A DNA stretch of 43,218 bases. It comes from Syntrophales bacterium. Its GTDB lineage: Bacteria > Desulfobacterota > Syntrophia > Syntrophales > UBA5619. This document shows positions 40,028 through 43,218 of this stretch, piece by piece (the first letter of the stretch is position 1; every line of letters begins with the position of its first letter). The DNA is taken from the NCBI GenBank assembly GCA_023229765.1, contig JALNYO010000033.1:1-43218 (forward strand), read 5' to 3'. Both the position numbers and the translations under genes were made by a program. The notes under the pieces were generated by a model. The model was not told the origin of the DNA, searched no databases, and saw only the letters and a program-made list of their open reading frames with translations.

Positions 40028-40792
40028 TTTTCTGTCAACGGCAATCCCGCTGGCAGCTTGACATACGGGCATTAACTCAATCCTGGTTATATTGACATGC
40101 GGCGGCTGAGAAACCGCCCAAAGCACCGCATCAGCCACGGACTCGGGACGAAGAGGCTCGACCCCTTCGTAAACCTGCGCCGCCTTACCTTCATCGCCCT
40201 TAAACCTCACCTGCGAAAACTCTGTGCCGCCCACCATGGCCGGCTCTATATTGGTAACTCGGACAGCGGTCCCCAGAAGATCGGCCTTCAAATTGAGCGA
40301 GAACTGCTTCACAAAAGACTTCGTGGCTCCATATACGTTGCCGCCAAGGTAGGGATAAGTGCCGGCAACCGAGCCAATATTCACAACATGACCGCGGTTT
40401 CTGGCGACCATCCCCGGTAAAAGCAAATGGGTGATGTGGGCCAGCGCTGTACAATTTATATCTATCATGTCCTGCCAGTCCCTCCACGAAGATTGTTGCG
40501 CAGGCGCCACGCCCAAGGCCAAACCGGCATTGTTGATTAAAATATCGACGGCAGAAAAAGCGTCCGGCAGCTCTTTAAAATGTTGGGCCAGTTTTGCGTG
40601 GTCGCGAAGATCACAATTCACCAGATAGCAAGTTGTCAAATCTCGCAGCTCATGGGCAAGCGCCCGCAATTTTTCTTCGCGGCGCGCAATTAAAATAAGC
40701 TTTACTTTGGCCTGCGCCAATTGCTTGGCCACCGCCCGCCCAATGCCGATCGATGCGCCCGTCACGACAGCAACGCTATATTTTTGAATCAT
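40019..40792 (-). CDS. Short-chain dehydrogenase/reductase
   Basis: A 257-residue classical SDR. It has the cofactor motif TGASIGIG (11-18), NNAG (about 88-91), the catalytic Ser in NIGSVAG and YGATK with the Tyr-x3-Lys pair. Arg residues after strand 2 (LIARREEKL) favour NADP(H). The likely activity is oxidoreduction of a 3-hydroxy acid or similar, as in YdfG-type enzymes; the substrate is not shown. ATG 40790-40792 is chosen because AGGAGG (40801-40806) lies 8 nt upstream; the frame is open 10 codons further. Its 3' end overlaps hisF convergently. Confidence 0.88.
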   Translation of the reverse strand: MIQKYSVAVVTGASIGIGRAVAKQLAQAKVKLILIARREEKLRALAHELRDLTTCYLVNCDLRDHAKLAQHFKELPDAFSAVDILINNAGLALGVAPAQQSSWRDWQDMIDINCTALAHITHLLLPGMVARNRGHVVNIGSVAGTYPYLGGNVYGATKSFVKQFSLNLKADLLGTAVRVTNIEPAMVGGTEFSQVRFKGDEGKAAQVYEGVEPLRPESVADAVLWAVSQPPHVNITRIELMPVCQAASGIAVDRKLP

Positions 40793-40800
40793 AACAAAAT

Positions 40801-40806
40801 CCTCCT
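40801..40806 (-). promoter_or_regulatory. Ribosome binding site of the SDR gene
   Basis: AGGAGG on the minus strand, 8 nt from ATG 40790-40792, decides the SDR start over an upstream ATG at 40822. Confidence 0.7.
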
Positions 40807-40860
40807 CTTTTGAGATGGCCAAAACTTGTTTCGCTCAACGACCACTAAATAGAAACGAAT

Positions 40861-41054
40861 GAGGTAATTGCAAAACTCCCCATTCTTGTCATTCCCGCAA
40901 CGATTCTGAGCGGGAAAACGAAGTTTAATGTTCATAATCTGGTTCTAACTGCTTGAAAAACCATATTCGTCCCCGAATGCCGTTATCGGAGATAGAGACA
41001 TTATGAACATTAAGCTTCGCTTTCGGGAATGACAAATGGTTTTGCAATTGCCTC
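40861..41054. repeat. Palindromic MITE-like element, family A, copy A2
   Basis: A 194-bp inverted copy of A1 (20590-20805). Terminal repeats GAGGTAATTGCAAAAC and its counterpart GAGGCAATTGCAAAAC lie at the ends. Inside are one forward unit (around 40914-40939) and one reverse unit (around 41000-41026) of the 23-bp module. The central part CCGATAACGGCATTCGGGGACG is absent from A1, which has an extra module there instead. It lies between the SDR 5' end and the pdxS leader. No coding capacity. Confidence 0.85.
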
Positions 41055-41363
41055 GAATGTTTATAGATTTAATTGACACAAGTGCTTGCCGAATGCAAGA
41101 CAGATCCTTGCAACGTCAATCCCCCTCTGGTTGTACCCTTTCTGTGAAATGCGGCACTTGAGCGTACAACAAAAATAACTGCAAAACTCTCAACATTATT
41201 CTTGACGTCCCTGCACGGATGCCATAAAGGTAAAGATTGCCGTTTCTGCTGCGGTAAATGCAACTGATTGACGCAGGGAAGTAAAAAGGGTAAGTGAAGC
41301 TGTCTGTTGCTGACGCAACACGGCCGGCAGGATTGTATATTTTCACAAAGGGGGAAAGCGGTA
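41055..41363 (+). promoter_or_regulatory. pdxS upstream region with candidate promoter
   Basis: These 309 bases hold no credible gene. The best promoter is TTGACG (41202-41207) and TAAAGG (41225-41230) with a 17-nt spacer, giving a leader of about 125 nt. AAAGGGGG (41347-41354) ends 9 nt before the pdxS ATG. An imperfect stem around GCTTGCCGAATGCAAG (41088-41103) is visible. No known riboswitch was recognised. Confidence 0.4.
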
Positions 41364-42245
41364 ATGGAAACAAAACGATACGAGCTGAATGTCCAGTTGG
41401 CGCAGATGCTCAAGGGTGGCGTTATCATGGATGTAACAAATGTGGAACAGGCGAAAATCGCCGAAGAAGCAGGCGCTGTGGCGGTCATGGCCCTCGAAAG
41501 GGTTCCTTCAGACATTCGCAAGGACGGCGGAGTGGCCAGAATGTCGGATCCAGTGATGATTGCCGAAATCAAAAAGGCTATGACGATTCCGGTTATGGCG
41601 AAGGCGAGGATCGGCCATTTCGTGGAGGCGCAGATCCTTCAGGAGCTCAAGATTGATTACATCGATGAAAGCGAGGTGCTGACACCGGCGGATGAGGAGT
41701 GCCATATTGACAAGACGAAATTCTCGATTCCTTTCGTATGTGGGGCGCGCAATCTGGGCGAGGCGCTGCGGCGGATCGCCGAGGGCGCGGCGATGATCCG
41801 CACGAAAGGTGAGGCGGGAACGGGAAACGTCGTTGAAGCCGTGCGGCATATGAGGACGGTGAACCGAGAAATTCGCAGACTTGTCGGCATGCCGCAGGAA
41901 GAGGTAACAGGCTTTGCCAAGGAAAACGGCATTCCCTATGAGCTGGCGCTGAAGGTGCGGGAACTCGGGCGGCTGCCGGTTGTAAACTTTGCCGCCGGCG
42001 GAATCGCGACTCCTGCCGATGCGGCGCTGATGATGCAGCTCGGCTGTGACGGGGTCTTTGTAGGCTCCGGGATATTCAAATCGGCGGCTCCCGCTAAGCG
42101 CGCCCGGGCCATTGTCAAGGCTACCGCCTACTTCAACGACCCAGCCAAGGTGCTCGAAGCGTCGATGGACATCGGCGAGGCGATGCCCGGTTTAGAAATT
42201 TCCTCTATTCCCGAGGAACAGCTGTTAGCCGGCCGTGGCTGGTAA
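41364..42245 (+). CDS. pdxS: Pyridoxal 5'-phosphate synthase subunit PdxS
   Basis: A 293-residue TIM-barrel synthase. The near-invariant AEEAGAVAVMALERVPSDIRKDGGVARMSDP (about 34-64), AKARIGHFVEAQIL with its active-site lysine (about 80-93) and the phosphate-binding NFAAGGIATPADAALMMQLGCDGVFVGSGIF identify it. It condenses ribose 5-phosphate, glyceraldehyde 3-phosphate and ammonia from PdxT to PLP. ATG 41364 gives the family N-terminus (METKRYELNVQLAQMLKGGVIMDV) and a good ribosome binding site; the frame extends 19 codons upstream without support. pdxT follows after 19 bases. PLP would also serve the KamA-like enzyme in this window. Confidence 0.96.
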   Translation: METKRYELNVQLAQMLKGGVIMDVTNVEQAKIAEEAGAVAVMALERVPSDIRKDGGVARMSDPVMIAEIKKAMTIPVMAKARIGHFVEAQILQELKIDYIDESEVLTPADEECHIDKTKFSIPFVCGARNLGEALRRIAEGAAMIRTKGEAGTGNVVEAVRHMRTVNREIRRLVGMPQEEVTGFAKENGIPYELALKVRELGRLPVVNFAAGGIATPADAALMMQLGCDGVFVGSGIFKSAAPAKRARAIVKATAYFNDPAKVLEASMDIGEAMPGLEISSIPEEQLLAGRGW

Positions 42246-42264
42246 ACAATAAAATACTAAAGCA

Positions 42265-42978
42265 ATGAGCAGCTTTGATTTCAGTAAACAGGAAGGCGCC
42301 AGCGGAACAATCGGGGTTCTGAATCTCCAGGGCGACGTATTCGAACATCTCGATCACTTGGAGAGAATCGGCGTTGCGTGCCGTTCCGTAAAACATGCCT
42401 ATGAATTCGATCATCTGGCGGGGCTTATTATCCCCGGCGGTGAAAGCACCTGTCTTTCCAGACTGCTGCACATCTATGGCATCGATCAGGCGATCATCAG
42501 CAACTGCAAAGTGGGAATGAAAATCTGGGGGACCTGCGCAGGAGCGATACTCCTCGCCCGAGCGATAAAAGGTGAGACTCCTCATCTGGGCCTGATCGAC
42601 ATGGAGATAGAACGCAACAGTTTCGGCAGCCAACTGGACAGTTTTACGTGCGAGGCTTCAGTGCCTAAAGTTTCCCCTTTGCCAATGCCGCTTACGTTCA
42701 TCCGCGCCCCGAAGATTACCCGCGTTGGCAGCGGGGTCGATATTCTGCTGCGGCAGGACGACTTCATCGCGGCTGCGGAATCCCCGGCTGTTCTGGCCAC
42801 GGTTTTTCATCCGGAATTGACGCCTTCTTTGGAGTTTCACCGTTATTTCGCCCGTAAATGCGGCCTGCTCCCCCTCTCGGAAGGAGCTGCCGAAACGCCC
42901 GGGTGGGATAGGACAAGCTGGATGCGGCGCGTAAGCAGCGGAGCAGACAAAAGAAGGGCGGGTAGCGCGCAGAAATAA
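42265..42978 (+). CDS. pdxT: Pyridoxal 5'-phosphate synthase glutaminase subunit PdxT
   Basis: A 237-residue class I glutaminase with GVLNLQGDVFEHL near the start, IIPGGEST, nucleophile Cys91 in WGTCAGA, and His182/Glu184 in FHPELTPSLEFHRYF. It feeds ammonia to PdxS. It is longer than usual (about 190-200): about 12 extra N-terminal residues and a basic, low-complexity C-terminal tail of about 38 residues after ARKCGLLPL. The tail may be non-functional readthrough. pdxS-pdxT form an operon. Confidence 0.93.
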   Translation: MSSFDFSKQEGASGTIGVLNLQGDVFEHLDHLERIGVACRSVKHAYEFDHLAGLIIPGGESTCLSRLLHIYGIDQAIISNCKVGMKIWGTCAGAILLARAIKGETPHLGLIDMEIERNSFGSQLDSFTCEASVPKVSPLPMPLTFIRAPKITRVGSGVDILLRQDDFIAAAESPAVLATVFHPELTPSLEFHRYFARKCGLLPLSEGAAETPGWDRTSWMRRVSSGADKRRAGSAQK

Positions 42979-43023
42979 CCGTTTTCACTATAAATGAAGA
43001 CAAAGGCAAAATAGGGAAGGAAA

Positions 43024-43125
43024 ATGATTATGGAAGACCTGAAGGGATTTGAGAAGAAATATCTGCGCGGTCTGGCCCATAGCCTGAAACCCCTAGTACC
43101 ATGTAACGCCTATAACTTCGGATAG
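43024..43125 (+). pseudogene. yhbY: yhbY-like RNA-binding protein gene, truncated by an insertion sequence
   Basis: The first about 25 codons encode MIMEDLKGFEKKYLRGLAHS followed by LKPLV, the start of the CRS1/YhbY domain (typically KxYLRxxAHxLKPVV then a GKxG loop). In YhbY this protein binds pre-50S rRNA and is about 95-100 residues. Here the reading passes at about 43094-43097 into IS630-type DNA and stops at TAG 43123-43125 after a foreign tail. GGGAAGG precedes the ATG; a second ATG is two codons in. The 3' part must lie beyond the insertion, outside the window. Confidence 0.75.
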
Positions 43126-43218
43126 AGACGCTTCAGCTTGATCCGAGCATCGGAGGTCGTAAATTGCCAGTTAATTTTTCTGGCACTGTTATTTCGGTCT
43201 CTTTCCCATGCGGCCACT
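43094..43218. mobile_element. End of an IS630-family insertion sequence (partial)
   Basis: From the disrupted yhbY (junction near a TA in CCCTAGTACC, 43092-43101) to the window end the DNA belongs to an insertion sequence. Its transposase 3' end lies only about 14 bases inside the element. IS630/Tc1-type elements insert at TA and duplicate it, which fits the junction. The rest of the element is outside the window. Confidence 0.65.
43110..43218 (-). CDS. IS630-family transposase, C-terminal fragment
   Basis: The minus-strand frame is open from the window edge to TAG at 43110-43112. The last 35 residues include AAWERDRNNSARKINWQFTTSD and end DARIKLKRLYPKL, a tail typical of IS630-family transposases (xWxFTTxDARIKLKRLYP). 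Only the C-terminus is present because the window ends. It differs from the fragment at 3-119, so at least two DDE transposase types bound the window. Confidence 0.7.
   Translation of the reverse strand, partial: VAAWERDRNNSARKINWQFTTSDARIKLKRLYPKL

Noticed and set aside
1..43218. CRISPR arrays, tRNA and rRNA genes.
   Set aside because: No regularly spaced short direct repeats, no cloverleaf with a CCA-type acceptor end and no rRNA-like conserved stretches were seen by eye.

Overview
The window looks like a piece of a Gram-negative chromosome, most likely a Deltaproteobacterium/Desulfobacterota of the Syntrophales type. This is inferred from the gene mix (Wza/Wzc-type exopolysaccharide locus, KamA, TIGR01212-type radical SAM, PdxST without PdxB/J-type genes) and from dispersed hairpin repeats whose translations read SPLWKRG and PSLLKRG. 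The sequence itself does not fix the species. Transposase C-termini sit at both ends (3-119 and 43110-43218), so both window edges may be repeat-bounded contig ends.

Region 1 (227-20580, all minus strand) is a long surface-polysaccharide operon read from right to left. In transcription order it holds: a nucleotidyltransferase-family protein; a Wza-like SLBB outer-membrane lipoprotein; a Wzc-like chain-length/BY-kinase; a small membrane protein; an O-antigen ligase/polymerase-like protein; a Wzm-type ABC permease; a frameshifted small ORF; a TumE-like toxin-antitoxin pair; a Wzt-type ATPase with a sugar-binding C-terminal domain; a methyltransferase-like protein; a GT2, three GT4, a CgeB-like and a GT9 glycosyltransferase; and two GT-C membrane glycosyltransferases. 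Many stop/start codons overlap. Base composition changes sharply along the locus and even inside Wzt, as expected for a mosaic, horizontally assembled glycan cluster.

Region 2 (20581-27108) holds three plus-strand ABC genes. Two encode half-transporters with complementary degenerate ATP sites, which predicts a heterodimeric exporter of the TM287/288 or LmrCD type; the third is EttA-like ABC-F. Two near-identical 185-bp inverted MITE-like copies (B1, B2) flank the trio. A second palindromic family (A1, A2 and loose 23-bp units) lies around it, supplies the stop codon of the first ABC gene and appears to have inserted in frame into its linker. A REP doublet separates the two half-transporter genes.

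Region 3 (27109-32595, minus) holds a DapA-superfamily aldolase, then a GNAT acetyltransferase, two D-Ala-D-Ala-ligase-like ATP-grasp enzymes and a lysine 2,3-aminomutase-like KamA. The last four look like a small pathway that makes, acylates and ligates a beta-amino acid.

Region 4 (33019-43125) is mostly housekeeping: an MFS carrier translationally coupled to a radical SAM enzyme, mnmG, a TIGR01212 radical SAM protein, a stand-alone hisH-hisF pair, an SDR, and pdxS-pdxT. Two 16-bp parS-like sites (31165-31180, 38521-38536) bracket mnmG, suggesting this part lies near the chromosomal origin. At the right edge a yhbY-like gene is cut after about 25 codons by an IS630-type insertion.
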